The notes beneath the pieces are model-generated. The model saw only the letters and a program-made list of their open reading frames with translations. It did not search any database and was not told where the DNA came from. This document shows positions 46,140 through 58,166 of a stretch of 64,000 nucleotides of DNA, piece after piece (position 1 is the first letter of the stretch; each line of letters opens with the position of its first letter). The DNA comes from Takakia lepidozioides (Eukaryota; Streptophyta; Takakiopsida; Takakiales; Takakiaceae). Location of the stretch: NCBI GenBank assembly GCA_030704615.1, contig CM060734.1:62760042-62824041 (forward strand). The letters run 5' to 3'. Position numbers and translations under genes: made by a program.

Positions 46140-46765
46140 TAAGGTTAGCACTACACTGTATACCCGGATTAGTAAGGCGTTTTGACCCCTAGAGCGGTTA
46201 CAATTATGTATAAGACACGTTCCTGCTCACACAACGCATCTGCATTTCTAGCACCGTCTCTCCATTAAAGGCGTTCAATGAATCAGCAAGCTACATCAGC
46301 ATCTAGAGCATGAATACGATGTTTGGATCTTCTAAGCACATGGATGATGTGGGGAGACCAGTTGTGCTGATAGCAAGAATGGTTTAGAGTTCCAGGCTCC
46401 TGGCCACTGAGGTGGTGACAGAGGGTTTCCTTGTGACATAGCTCATGGCCAAGCTGCTCCACCCTGGAGCCCCTAGGGATGTCATGTGTGAATTGATTAT
46501 TTTTAAAGAAAATCATTGAGAAATACAAGTGCCCATTCAATATATTATATGTAACCACCAATTGCATATATATCCGCCAGTTTTAGGACACCTCTAACCG
46601 TCCTATTCACAACCGTCTAAATTTGAAGAATTTTGTAGAATAGATAACCGGTGAATATACTAAAATAAATCCTTATACATAACCATGGAGTGTGTCCGTC
46701 CCAAAAATATTGAAGTAACCTTAACCGGCGGATATATAAAATTCTTATAACCGGTCAACACTGGT
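46140..46765. repeat. Right subterminal zone of element 2
   Basis: Repeated aaccg(g)t/cggtt words (for example near 46195, 46594, 46609, 46650, 46720, 46750) echo those left of the other arm (about 31070, 31100, 31140). A roughly 400-bp stretch (46200-46590) without such words may be an insertion. Confidence 0.5.
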
Positions 46766-46780
46766 TAGCACACCACCCCA

Positions 46781-47227
46781 TTGATTATTATTATTGCAAA
46801 TGTTAGAGGTTGCGCGCATAGCTACAATATTAATGTCATATTGCCAAGAGAACATGTTCCCAGACCAACCCCACGACATTATCTGGTAGCCCACAACCCG
46901 GTGATTGCTGCTATCTGTGCTAAGCTTTGCTCATTCCCCACGTTGGCTCTCGGAGGTTGCTCGCAGCTCCAATCCAGAAGGGATCCAGTGGCCACTTGCC
47001 TCAATCCGATGATCTTTCGCAGGAAGCCCTCCCCAACATTCCTTGTCACTGCTAGGGAGAATATGAGCTTTGACTCTATCTGGATTTCTGTGCATGACAT
47101 ACAATCATTCATATCTAAGAGTCCTATGGACAACAGTCCCATTCCCACTTTATGCTCCAAAATTCAAGCCTACTTTCACTCTAATTTTTCTCTCTTCTCT
47201 CTCCTTTCCCACTCCACCGTAACTTGA
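46781..47227 (+). other. Unidentified 148-codon ORF, possible LINE debris
   Basis: Open frame with FIMWISVHDIQSF-like hydrophobic/aromatic text and Ser/Pro-rich ends. No definite motif. It lies upstream of LINE RT remains on the same strand, so ORF1 debris is possible. Confidence 0.2.
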
Positions 47228-48244
47228 GGTACTTACGCAGAGTCATTCCCTGGTTTACGTCAAGACCTTACCCCCAACACTAATATCCTCAACAACAACA
47301 ACAACAACTGTAACACTTCTGTTAAAAGAGTTTGGGCCGGGTAAATCTGAATTTGCAGAGAGTTTGTCGAATTTGTGCATCAGATGCAGCTATAGTGTGC
47401 CAGAAGTGATTGGACAATTTGTGGTGGAGTACTTCGGAATGTGTCCATTTTTGGATATGTTGTTTGGTGTGGCTGAGGACCCATATCACCAAAGTATTTC
47501 TCAAATACTATGAAATGTTTCTCAATGCGAAATCACTGCTGCTTACGTTTGTGTCCATATCACCAAGTTTGTCTCAAATACCAGTAAGGGTTTCTCAATG
47601 CGAAACCCACCACTGCATAGGTTTGTGCCCATATCACCACATCTTCATCAATGCCAAACTCGTCGCTGCATGTTCCTGGCTACTCAGTTTTTGCCTCGTG
47701 GAATTGGCGCAGATGTACTGTATATATGCACCGGTCCTCTATTATACCCGCTTATGGTTTTATTCTGTTTTGGAAACATATAACTCCTACGACCGATGTT
47801 AGAAAAACATAAAACTCCCATGACCGTGGGTTGTGCTCACGCGATACCAACCCTTGATCTGTGGTATGTACAAAAACTCGGGTGGTTCCAGATAGGTCGG
47901 AAATCCGTAGAGTACCTACATGCAGGATATGATAAGGGTTTTGGAGAGGCCGATACCCTAGCCGACTGTTCTCAGCTCAATAGTTGTTGATGTTGTTACT
48001 TGTTTTGTCACTCGAACTCAGTTGCTGGTATCGGCGTTTAGGTATCAATGCGTGTAGCCTAGAGATGACGATAGCGTGATCTTTTCTAAAGTAGTGAGGA
48101 GTGAGGTATTTGGTCCATAATGTTGTACCTCAATATATTGTAAGCATGTGAATTTGCATGCTATAATCAGTGTGACTTCCTTCTGAATGTAGTTTCTTAA
48201 TACTTTACCACCCAACAACTCAATCGACAAGTTGACAAGCTATC

Positions 48245-48485
48245 CCGCTTTAACCAATGGTCTTAGATGGAACGAAGCCTCCATAAATGCGCCGTCACAG
48301 CTGCGACCCATCGAAGACTTGCTATTGCCTCGCATTGCAAGCTATACATCCATTATCAAAACAAGTCATTTCCCTTCCTAGGTCGTGACAACCCTACACA
48401 TACTTAGGCATCCAACTTGTCCCCTTGCTTTACCCGGCACATATAGAAAAGCTCTACTCTTGCTAAATTAACTTATAAGAGCTTA
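48245..48485 (+). mobile_element. LINE reverse transcriptase fragment
   Basis: Plus-strand frames read HYQNKSFPFLGRD, then NPTHTYLGIQLVPLLYPAHI and EKLYS. This is the YLGI...hi.K block that follows the RT palm in plant LINEs, here without the YxDD core. Broken in several places. Confidence 0.6.
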
Positions 48486-48489
48486 GTGC

Positions 48490-50400
48490 TACTCAAAGCG
48501 TCACTGGCCATAGGACCCAAAGAATCACTCATCCAGTCAGTTCTTGATATCAGCAGGTATCACAGTTTTCATACCATTGTTGATTGAAGTCTGCAAATGT
48601 GAAATGCTGGCATTCAATTGATACCCTACAAGTACCAAAATCTGGGTTTTTTTTTAATATTGCATACCTTTGTTTGGGACATCTCTAAATTTTTATACTA
48701 CCAGGACCCTCCTGGTATCTCCAAAACACCATACCATACCAACACCGGACAGAACCTACCCTGCAAGTTCTACCCAAAACCAGAGAACACCCGCCCAGCA
48801 CTTCATTATACCTCTAGAAAGGTTCTCTTCCATTGGACATTTACCCTTAATTTTGAAGAGCTTTTAAACTGACTCAAATTGTATGAGAAAGAGAGCGGGA
48901 GAACGATGCATGAATGAATGCACGAGCGTCGTGTGGGCCACAACACAAGGCATGAATGCAAATGCTCGTTGCGAGACGAGTGGAGACGCGTTTTGTGAGC
49001 AATTATGAGCGCTGCGTCCGAGGCAGGCTTCGCAGATGTTGGTTGCGGACAAGGGCATGTGAGGTGGTTGATGCGCGCTCTGCAGCCGCACTGTTTTTCC
49101 CTCTGACACCGCCGCACATTATTTGAATTGGATCGCAATTATGACCAACGTCACGTGCATCACAAGACCAGCGATCGGTACTTGCAACCGTGCCAGGCTT
49201 GGGTTGCGTCCTTTTGCGCTCGGATCCTGATTCCTGACTGACCCACAACTTGGAGGGATGCAAACTTGGGCGATGGAGTGTCAGAAGATACTTACTAAGA
49301 GCGGCTGTGGGCCTTGGTACATATAGCCTGACACTAGAAGCTGCAGCGATGCAGAGGCTGCTGCTATGCATCTCTGACTCAGTCACGTGTGGGCCACAGC
49401 TGAAATTGGAAACTAGAGCGACCACTTGAATCATACTGCAAGCCGCTTAGAAGGAGCGACACCATCGCAAGCTAGACAAGACATGGGTAGCAAAACTTGC
49501 CTCAAGTTGAATAGGAATCAAAATGTTCGTGAAGGTGATTCATTTCTTTCTGTACTTTGGATCTACTGGATTCCTGTCGAGTCGGATGTCTGGATGCCTG
49601 GCCGATATATAGGCCTAGACAGCAACGACAAAGAAAGAAATAAACTTTGTAACGTCCGAAGAGAGCAACACCCAGCTCTCTTAGGGAGAGAGGGAGACAG
49701 GCAGCTTCATCTCTGGCGAACCTTGAAGTGACGTTACTTAGTACATTTCTTCTCGTACGTACTGGGTTTTCTGGCAGCAGAGGGGTTTGGCAGAGGGAGA
49801 GACAGCATTTTATTTTTGCCATTGCAAGAGGGCACACACTTTTCTTCTGAAGACATCAGTTTCCCCCCTCCCACCTCCTTTTTCAGACAGAACATCGTAT
49901 CCACTACCTCTGGCGACGCAAACAAGCGCAGCACATTTTCAATCACCTCGAGCTGTGGGGTTCTTCTCTGTCGTGGACGTATGTCGCTCTAGCCGCTTTC
50001 CAAGTGCTGCTGTTTTGCAATGTAGGTACGAAAGTGCCATGTGCACTGCTGTATGCATCATCTTGGCGGGCATTGAACTAAAAGCGAGGATTACATGAAC
50101 TTGAGCTCCGGTGATTTACCCTTTGTGGAAGAGCTACAGTCATACGTAGATGATGGCCATTTTCAGTTCCAGCAACTGGCATTTGGGATGGAGAGCTCCA
50201 AGTTTTCACTTTGAAGCAGGAGTGAGAGAAGGAATGTGTCCAGGCTGTAACCGCCAGGAACGCAAATTTGTGTTATAGGCCATGATCGGCAACACCAGCT
50301 ACTCTCGACATTGTATCGATTTCTACCAACGGATTGCTCCAAATGCAATTTCCACGACCTGCTTAATGACAGCCATTCCCCAACTCGATCCTTGATCAAG
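48490..50400. other. No recognised gene; upstream region of the pectate lyase
   Basis: Minus-strand ORFs at 48806-49434 and a plus-strand ORF at 49426-49731 show no motif. No clear TATA box can be assigned, though tatatata-like DNA occurs at about 49605 and 50404. Confidence 0.4.
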
Positions 50401-50518
50401 TCTTATATATGTCAAATTCAAATCAGTTGCAAGCTGATGCCTTTCCTTATTCACACTCCGAATGCCCATACAGGAGCTTCCTATAGGTAATCAACAGAGA
50501 AGCAGAGAGAGACTTCAC

Positions 50519-53500
50519 ATGAAAGCCATGGCCCATTCGTCTTCACGGTGTGGAGTTCTTAAATTGCTCTATTTGATTATTGTAATGGCTTCTCAGCTGC
50601 AATGCCACGCCTCCAGACCTATGAGACTCTTGCTGAAAAGCCCAGGCTCTTCAACTACAAGCACGACCACTTCAACATTGGACTCAAGTTTGGCTGAGTC
50701 TTTCGCAGTGCCAAAGGACACAATCGATCAAAGGTAGGACTGCCTGGTCCCTTCCTCCTCCCCTCTCTCAACTCTCCTTTCTATGTTGCGTGGAGCACAA
50801 CATTATGAAGCCCGAAAATCAGAGTCAACCTTAAAGCATGAGAGAGTGCCTCGGTTGATACCAAGTGTACCATCACTTCCTTGCCGTGGTTTTCTCCGAA
50901 CAACCAGGCCATCAACTTTATAATGTGTTAATAACGAGAGACCAAAGCAATTTGCAGACTGTGCATACGTGACCTAGACTCATACTTCCAAAAGCTTTAT
51001 GCAATTTGCAACAAATTCAAGAATTCTTTGATTCTCTGGCTTCCAGATGGATCTATGTGCACGCCTGAATTTAGATCTTGAGTCCAATGCTCAGGCACAT
51101 CGGTCTTTGAAGAATGAGCTGATAGCAGTGACTTTCTCTCTGTCTCTCTCTTGGATTATATGGGAGGGCATCTTGTGGATAATATGTTCTGACCTCGATG
51201 TCCAGACGATTCAAACTTGAGCTGACCAGAAAAAGCATCTTGTGGATAATATATTCTGACCTGGATGTCCAGACGATTCAAACTTGAGCTGACCAGAAAA
51301 ATCCTCATGGGATTTTCAGAGTTTGATCTCTAAAAGAGATGTGTCTTGCACTTGTGCAGCAGGGAAGCGATCCCAAGCTCTTCACACAGGGTCTTGGTGG
51401 ATGGATGTAGCACAGGGAACCCAATTGATGATTGCTGGAGATGTGATGCTAATTGGGAGCAAAACCGCCAATCCTTGGCTGATTGTGCTATTGGATTCGG
51501 CAAGCATGCCATTGGTGGCAGAGATGGGCAAGTATATGTTGTTACTGATGACAGTGACGATGATGTGGTCACTCCTGCCAATGGCACATTGCGCTATGCA
51601 GTAATTCAGGAAGAACCCCTCTGGATAATCTTTGAACGAGACATGCAGATCAAACTCCAGCAGGAACTCATCATGAACAGCTACAAGACCATTGATGGCC
51701 GGGGAGCCAATGTCCACATTGCAGGAGGCGCTGGCATAACTATACAATATATATCAAACATAATCATCCATGGCGTACGTATATATGACTGTGTCCCCAC
51801 TGGTCCTGCCATGGTCCGAGATTCACCCACGCATTATGGTCAGAGATTACGGTCAGATGGAAGTGCAGTGAGCATCTTCGGAGCCAAAAGCATCTGGCTG
51901 GACCACTTGTACCTTGCCAATTGTGCCACCAACTTGATAAGTGCTATTGAAGCTTCAACTGCCATCACAGTGTCCAACAACTACTTCACCCGACATGATA
52001 TGGTTCGATCATATATCCTGATGGCTGTTGCATGGTCACCATGATAAGATGGAGAGAAAAATCTAGGGTTTTGTCTTTCTATGCCTTCACTCTCATAATC
52101 TAGTCACCCGACTCTCTCTCACCTTTTCCTCCTGATTTTGGTTGCCATTCCAGATTTTATTTCGTTTCTTCACAGACGTGCAGATGGTGTTGCAGATGCT
52201 TACAACGAACTGAATTTTCTTCGGGAGACCAATTATGCATTCCAAACTCTAGAACTCTGTGGACATGTATTCCAATGGTGATAATATATCGATCAGAACG
52301 TAATCACATATGAATCTAGTTACCATCTTCCTCTTTGCATCCTAACAATACTTATCTGTCACTGTGGGTGCTTGCAGTCACATAAATTTGTCTCATACAC
52401 AGGCTCATGGATAAGGGCAACCAGCAGTCTCTGTGACATTTTGGACTTCCTGTGTAAATGTGACTTATCTTGTTGCTGTCATGTAGGTTATGCTGCTTGG
52501 TGCTCACCCAGAAGATACCTTCGACACGGTTATGCAGGTGACGGTTGCCTTCAATCATTTTGGGCCAGGACTTATCCAACGCATGCCAAGGTAGTCGTGA
52601 CATTGTTTTTCCTCTCTCTGTTTCTGCCCCCCATATTATTCCTAATATTTACACATACTTCTAAAATTGGTACAAAGTATTCTCTCAAAGCATTCAGCCA
52701 CCTGCATCCAAAATCTGTGCAACTATCAACCATAATTAGATGAACACAACATTCTGTACTGCTTAGGTCCCTGGATTGCAACTCCCTCATAATTGTTTTT
52801 TGACAGAGGGAACCGATGCTTGCTTAATGACCTCATGAGCCTCCTTCCTTCAACCTCATAATGGAAGGACCTCGGAGTGGGGCTTATGTTCGATCTTTGA
52901 GGGGGAAAGTATGGTGGAATTGTGCAGATGCCGGTTTGGTTACTTCCATGTATTTAACAATGACTACACACAGTGGGAAATGTATGCCATTGGAGGCAGT
53001 GAAGATCCCACCATCCTGAGTGAAGGCAATCGCTTCTTGGCTCCTGATGACAGTAATGCCAAAGAGGTTTTTGAATTCTTTCTTAATTCACATTTGATCT
53101 TTCCAGTAACCTATCTGATCTTTCTCTCTCTCCCTGGCACTAATGCATATGCACTACATGGTCTTGTTTGAACAGAAATGTCTTCTGGTCAGCAAGTATT
53201 GGAGTCATTGCTGTTGAGGTTATCTTATATAGAGTGTAACCACATGATTTTCAGTTCTCCTCAAAAGGTGACTGACAATCGCAGGTGACCAAGCGTGTGG
53301 AGGACGGGGGTAATAATTATGGAGGCTGGGAAAACTGGAACTGGAGATCGTCAGGTGACCTGTTTTTGAATGATGCATTCTTCACAAGTTCTGGAGCAGC
53401 TGATATTGACTCAGCCATGTATGATAAGGCCACCAGTTTTACTGCTCAACCAGCCTCCTACGTGGGATCCTTGACAGCAAACACGGGCCCTTTCGAATGC

Positions 53501-54457
53501 GGATATGGGGTGGGTTGCTGGACACTTCCCCTGATGACCATCATTCGAATTTCCATTAAGAAGTCCCCTGAGTCCTAGATCATTGCCATCCTTTCCCGAT
53601 GTAAAGGATTTTTTGTACCCTGTTTTCCACAATGGATTTGATATTATCTAGGAGCCCTGGCCCTTTTTGCAAGGAGTTCTTCATGGAAGAGAAATCTTTC
53701 CCTGGGACCTAGTGCACTTGTCTTAAGCCGGCCTCCTCTTCTCAATTACCCTTAAGAATCTCAATCACCTAACCATGTATTGTGCTACTATCATATATGT
53801 ACTACTCAGTTTTGTTGAGTCTCGGGATGCTTTTGGTGTGCAGAATTTCAAACTGCCAACCAAAATTATTGCATCTTGGGAGGAAAGTGTAGTTCGGTGC
53901 TAGACACAGAAAAGGACCCCTCAGTGAATGAAAGTGCAGCCTGATACATAGATGTAGCATCAAATGTGTCCAAGCGCATTTCCTACCTGTTCGGTCTTTT
54001 ATTCTCAACCAGTGAGCTGACAATTTGAGCCATTTAGTGTTTCAAACTTCCACTTATTCTTTCAGTTCCTTGTGGAATTTACGAATTAGTTCCTGGCAAG
54101 AGGCACCGGCACTATTTGAGATGGTAATGTCAGAGCTGTCTCGCATGGTTTTGCATCTATGGATTGTGATTAGGGTCAATTCCGGATGGACGGACTTCTT
54201 GAGTGCAGGGGTATGGATCATGTGGATCGAATGGATCGAGTGGATCGAATGGATCGAGTGGATCGAATGGATCGAGTGGATCGAGTGGATCGAGTGCTTC
54301 AATTACTGGATCAACTGACCCAAATGGATCCACTGGAGAGCCAGAGACAAGTAAAACACTGGTCAATTCTCCTCGCATATCGGTGTCCCTATCTCTAGCA
54401 TTTTGCTTTCTAATATTTTGTGCATTGACTGAAGAATGGTACAATTTTGTACTGTGA
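50519..54457 (+). CDS. Pectate lyase (PL1), probably secreted and GPI-anchored
   Basis: Cell-wall enzyme family that cleaves de-esterified pectin by beta-elimination with calcium. Exons 50519-50733, 51360-52002, 52487-52590, 52928-53066, then 53285-53578, or 53285-53509 spliced to 54209-54457; all phases agree. ATG 50519 starts a signal peptide ([17 protein letters not shown]). Family blocks: [109 protein letters not shown] with the catalytic-region Arg, [23 protein letters not shown]. Ca-binding acidic residues usual in DGDGVSIFG and DGLIDA are replaced ([15 protein letters not shown]). The alternative last exon gives a Gly/Ser/Asn linker and a hydrophobic tail ([15 protein letters not shown]) like a GPI signal, as in the PMR6 type. 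464 or 524 residues. Confidence 0.88.
51168..51301 (+). repeat. 67-bp tandem duplication in pectate lyase intron 1
   Basis: gcatcttgtggataatat... begins at 51168 and again at 51235; the copies differ at two or three positions. It ends about 60 bp before the acceptor of exon 2. Confidence 0.95.
54216..54297 (+). repeat. 9-bp minisatellite tggatcga(a/g), about nine copies
   Basis: Perfect to near-perfect nonamers. In the pectate lyase frame they encode alternating Gly-Ser-Asn and Gly-Ser-Ser. They form most of the linker of the proposed terminal exon. Confidence 0.95.
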
Positions 54458-54459
54458 GC

Positions 54460-56620
54460 CTTAATTCACCCCAGACGTTGCTGGCCAGGAAATTGGTTGA
54501 GTAAATTTGATTGACAAAGCGAAGCTTGAAGTTCCTTATCAAACTAGTCCAGTAGTCCGATTGTTGAATTATGATTCCATCAGCATCAAGTCACATTTTG
54601 GAAGGTGTCTGCAATCCTTGTTGGAAAGGTTGTTTGATAGTAAGGCTTGTCTGAACAGCTCCACGTAGCAATTCATCCAGTGCCCCCTTGTTTTCTCCCA
54701 ACTTGTGTGGTTTTATAGCCCACCATTGGATTATCGGCTATGCACTGATTGTTTAAAGTTTCTTCTGCCACACATGGCAGTGAAATTAATGCCGTGACTG
54801 CTCTCATACCCACTGCAATTTTGGAACTTGGCTTTCTGTGGTATGGCTGGCCCACTATGCACCCTCACATACAGTCGAACCTGCTTTAATGTTAGGCCTC
54901 TAGAGTATGAATTTCCTAACAGATAGCCAGGTATCACATATAACCGGAAAGCAGGGCAAACATTTACAAGAGGCACAGTAAACCAGGTTATGCCAATGAA
55001 AGATAGCATTTAATCATTGACTAGGTTGGAAATATGAAAGAATGTCGGTTTGTCGAGAAGTAGAATGCATAGCTAGCTAAAATCACTTCCTTTTGGATTG
55101 CTAAACACTTCACGAGGGGTCCCCTGCAAACATGTGCTGCGACGGTAAGAGAGACCAATTCATTCACCAAGCCACACTAGGCTACGGAGAAGTCATCACC
55201 CTTCTACAGCGGGACACCTCACGTAGGGCTCCGCCAAATTCTCTTGGAACACATACGAGCCATGCCCGCTTCTTATGTTGGTTTCCAGGTTACCGTGTGA
55301 AGACTTTGCATTTAGGACAAACACATACATTTCGTTCACGGAACCAGGGCAAATGCACATGCCATTGCGCACGATATAAATTTTAAGTGTGGATGGCAGC
55401 TTGAACCTCATGAACGGATGGATGGATGCTCATCTTGAACCTCATGAATGGATGAATGGATGCTCTATTTTGGGGATGTCTCTTTATGGAATCTAACTAG
55501 TATGGAGGTGCGTTAACACTATGAAGAGTAGGATAAACGAACAATTAACCACTTAACACTCTTGACATGGTTTTTAGTGTATTTTTTTTGCACAATATCA
55601 AAACCATAACAATTACAGTGAAATAACACATAAGCAGGTAACAGTAAGGCAGGGTCGACTGTATCCTTGGTGGCTGAAGTTTCCATTTTAATGATACTCC
55701 AAGGAAACATTATGGATGAAAAGAAAGGTCAGAGGTAGCACTATTTTAACACTACAGTTGGATCTGGCTAAGTGGTACCTCTATAAGTGTTAAAAACCCA
55801 TAACTGTTATGGAACTTCTACTCCCGCAGAAAATACACTAGCAAGTGTTAAGTGTTATAAAAGTTTTATTCCCTTCTTTATCAAAATGACCCATGTAAGT
55901 GTGAAGGGTGAGGATAATGGATTAGAATCATGATAAGGCTTGCATGGAAGTAGCCAGTAATAATCCATATCAGCTGATCTAAAATAAATCCTCTTCATGT
56001 GGTCACAATTTGTTTACTAAAACCACCAACCACCAACCTCACGATACCACTTCCACAAACGCAACCTTTACCCAAAATCAGCGACGTGAACTGCGATCAG
56101 TGAGAGGTTTGCACACCATGCAGAAAACCTGGAATCTATTTGAGGTTAGAGCACACATAAGTGAGAACTATACGTGTATCAATTGTACTGCTTGGAGGTG
56201 GTTATCAAATGCACATCCCAAATGCACATGTAGACTTCATCTTTGGGCTTCTCTTGGATTAGATTTTGCTATCAGAAAAAAAGAGGAATTATGGATATGC
56301 ATGCACCTGAGGCTCAACTCATTGACGAAGAAGAAGATGCCTTTGTTTGATGATCATGTAGCCAGGTCCAACTGTAGCTAGATCGCATGACCCAATTGAA
56401 GTGTTTAGTCAAAACGTCATAAATGTGCAAGATTCAAAATATGTATATACACACGGAGAAGACTATGCTTACCATTTACTGAACGAACGAATTGAATGCA
56501 AGTGTGGAAGCCTTGCCGGTACGGCAGCGCGAGATGATGGCCATACCGGCGATGTTCCGACGAGGTGTGCTGTCAAATCTCCATCCACCCTTGCTCTCCT
56601 CTCACCTGCGAGTCTGTATT
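54460..56620. other. No recognised gene
   Basis: Downstream of the pectate lyase. ORFs here (for example 54731-55009 minus, 56010-56381 plus) show no motif. A short cttgaacctcatgaa(c/t)ggatg duplication lies at about 55402 and 55434. Confidence 0.4.
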
Positions 56621-56625
56621 GTAGA

Positions 56626-57451
56626 TTAACCCCTAAGCGACCAGACCTGTTTTTGGATTTTGGGACAACATCGGGATCCACCCTCACACGTCAGCCTGTA
56701 GTTGCCTACCCCGTTCATCCACGTGGATGAACCGTACAAAGTCATATCTACCTACCATATGCACAAGCATCCCAAATTTGGGGTGATTCCACCGTTTTGA
56801 TTGGGAGATTACAGCAATTAAAAATGGTGCATTTTCTGAAAAAAAATGAAAAAAATGAAAAAAATGAAAATAAAAAAAAAAAAAAAAAAAAAAAACCAAA
56901 ACTTCATGTTTGACCAAGCAAAAAATCAATGTCACAAAATTTTGCTGGGAGAAAAAGTGCCATATTCTAGTGTAATGCTCCATCCCCAACCCTTTCACCA
57001 AATTTCAGATGAATCTGCTAAAAATTAGGGGGGGTGTTTTGTATATGAAATCTGGGGGTAAATTATCATGGTTTGGCTTCTTACCCAAGTAAAGCCATGA
57101 CCTGATATTTTTTTTCTAATTCCTCTCGTAAGTAGATGCACATTAACATTACATAGTGCCTTGTCAAAATAATTTGGCATTTTGAGAAAATCTGAGCCCT
57201 AGATGTTGTTTTTAAGATTCATCATTTGGCCTGCCTTGTAGGCAAGTCAACGCTGAATTTGCACTTTGAAAAATTCTAGGGATGAGAGCTTTTAATATTT
57301 GAGGGTGCTTTAAATTCGCACATGTGCTTCTTCTTAACCCCCTCACTTTATCTTTGGGACCCACCTCCATCCACTCACATCCACGAGAGGTGGATCCTGG
57401 TGCCCGACTGAAGCGACCCAAAATCGGGTCGCTTCGTCGTTTAGGGGTTAA
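56626..57451. mobile_element. TIR element, about 826 bp, non-autonomous
   Basis: ttaacccctaagcgac (56626) is inverted at gtcgtttaggggttaa (to 57451). The block ggatccacc follows each end at some distance. It has a perfect 10-bp hairpin (gaagcgaccc/gggtcgcttc, 57410-57435) near the right end and A-rich tracts inside (56840-56894). No coding capacity. Target duplication not certain. Confidence 0.55.
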
Positions 57452-57496
57452 AGCATTAAAATGTTGAAGGTTTGATATGAAGTGGCCAGTAGTATG

Positions 57497-58114
57497 TGTC
57501 AAGTATAAGAACATGACTGAACACAAACAAGAGATCAGACTAGAGATACAAGACTAGACAAGAAATCAAGATCGGTGTGGCCATATGCACGATGAGTAAA
57601 TATGAATCAATACGATCTTTATAACAATGAACAAAAGTACAAGATATTGGAACACGACTTGAATACTGGAATGCTGGAAACTGGACTGGAGTACCACATA
57701 CAGGAAATTGGGCTAGAGTATTGGGAACTGGAAACAAGGGTAGCTTGAACTGGTGTTGGCGAGACTGAAGAGTGTCCAGTCTCGCCTCCTATATATACTA
57801 GCTACTAAGAAGTCTCCTAAGAAGCTTCCCCCCCCTACGGAGGTTTCTTGATGCAGAAGTTTCCAAGAGTAAACAAAGGTTTCTTGATGGAGAAGCTTCC
57901 TTAAACAAAGGAAGTATCTTGATGGAGAAGTTTCATCCAAAAGAAGCTTCATGAGCAGTTTCTCAAGTTATTCTTGGTAATTTGATAAACTCCCGGTAAC
58001 ATGGTAAGTAATGATAGATAATGGTAGATCATGGTAATTTCTGGTAACATGGTAACTTGGTAACTTCTGATATTTACTCCTGGTAAGTTCCTCTAGGCTA
58101 TGTCTGTGGCATCA
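57497..58114 (-). repeat. 3' LTR of the chromovirus, 618 bp
   Basis: It starts (plus view) tgtcaagtataagaacatg, ends ggcatca, and aligns with 63138-64000 once the insertion there is removed. On the minus strand it begins TGATGCC and ends TTGACA. It contains a tatatata promoter-like box (57792) and is followed by gaggaggggg, a textbook polypurine tract (58115-58124). Confidence 0.92.
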
Positions 58115-58166
58115 CCCCCTCCTCTAGCACCGAGTTCCTCAAGGAGCGGTAAAATCTTGGACTTAC

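Larger units (their letters stand above)
31031..46765. mobile_element. Element 2: 15.7-kb MULE-like transposon with Ulp1 gene and nested insertions
   Basis: Bounded by inverted accagtgttggcc (31031-31043) and ggtcaacactggt (46753-46765, one mismatch), with tagc on each outer side (31027-31030, 46766-46769). Long inverted arms lie further in (31167-31414 and 45884-46130). Both subterminal zones are studded with aaccg(g)/cggtt words. Inside: a MULE transposase on + (31.7-35.6 kb), an Ulp1 gene on - (44.6-39.9 kb) and unidentified ORFs between them. A 4-bp target duplication is not the 9-11 bp expected of a MULE, so the outer limits are tentative. The content is much safer than the limits. Confidence 0.6.

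Noticed and set aside
46781-47227. 148-codon ORF as a host gene
   Set aside because: No motif, no splice signals, and LINE remains lie downstream on the same strand; listed only as an unidentified ORF.
53510-53578. Read-through end of pectate lyase exon 5 as the only C terminus
   Set aside because: Not excluded, but the last 23 codons resemble no pectate lyase end, whereas a donor in phase with a GPI-type exon exists; both forms are reported.
54025-54318. ORFs of repeated Trp-Ile-Glu or Met-Asp-Arg-Val over the 9-bp minisatellite
   Set aside because: These are alternative frames of the same repeat; only the Gly/Ser frame connects to splice sites and a plausible tail.
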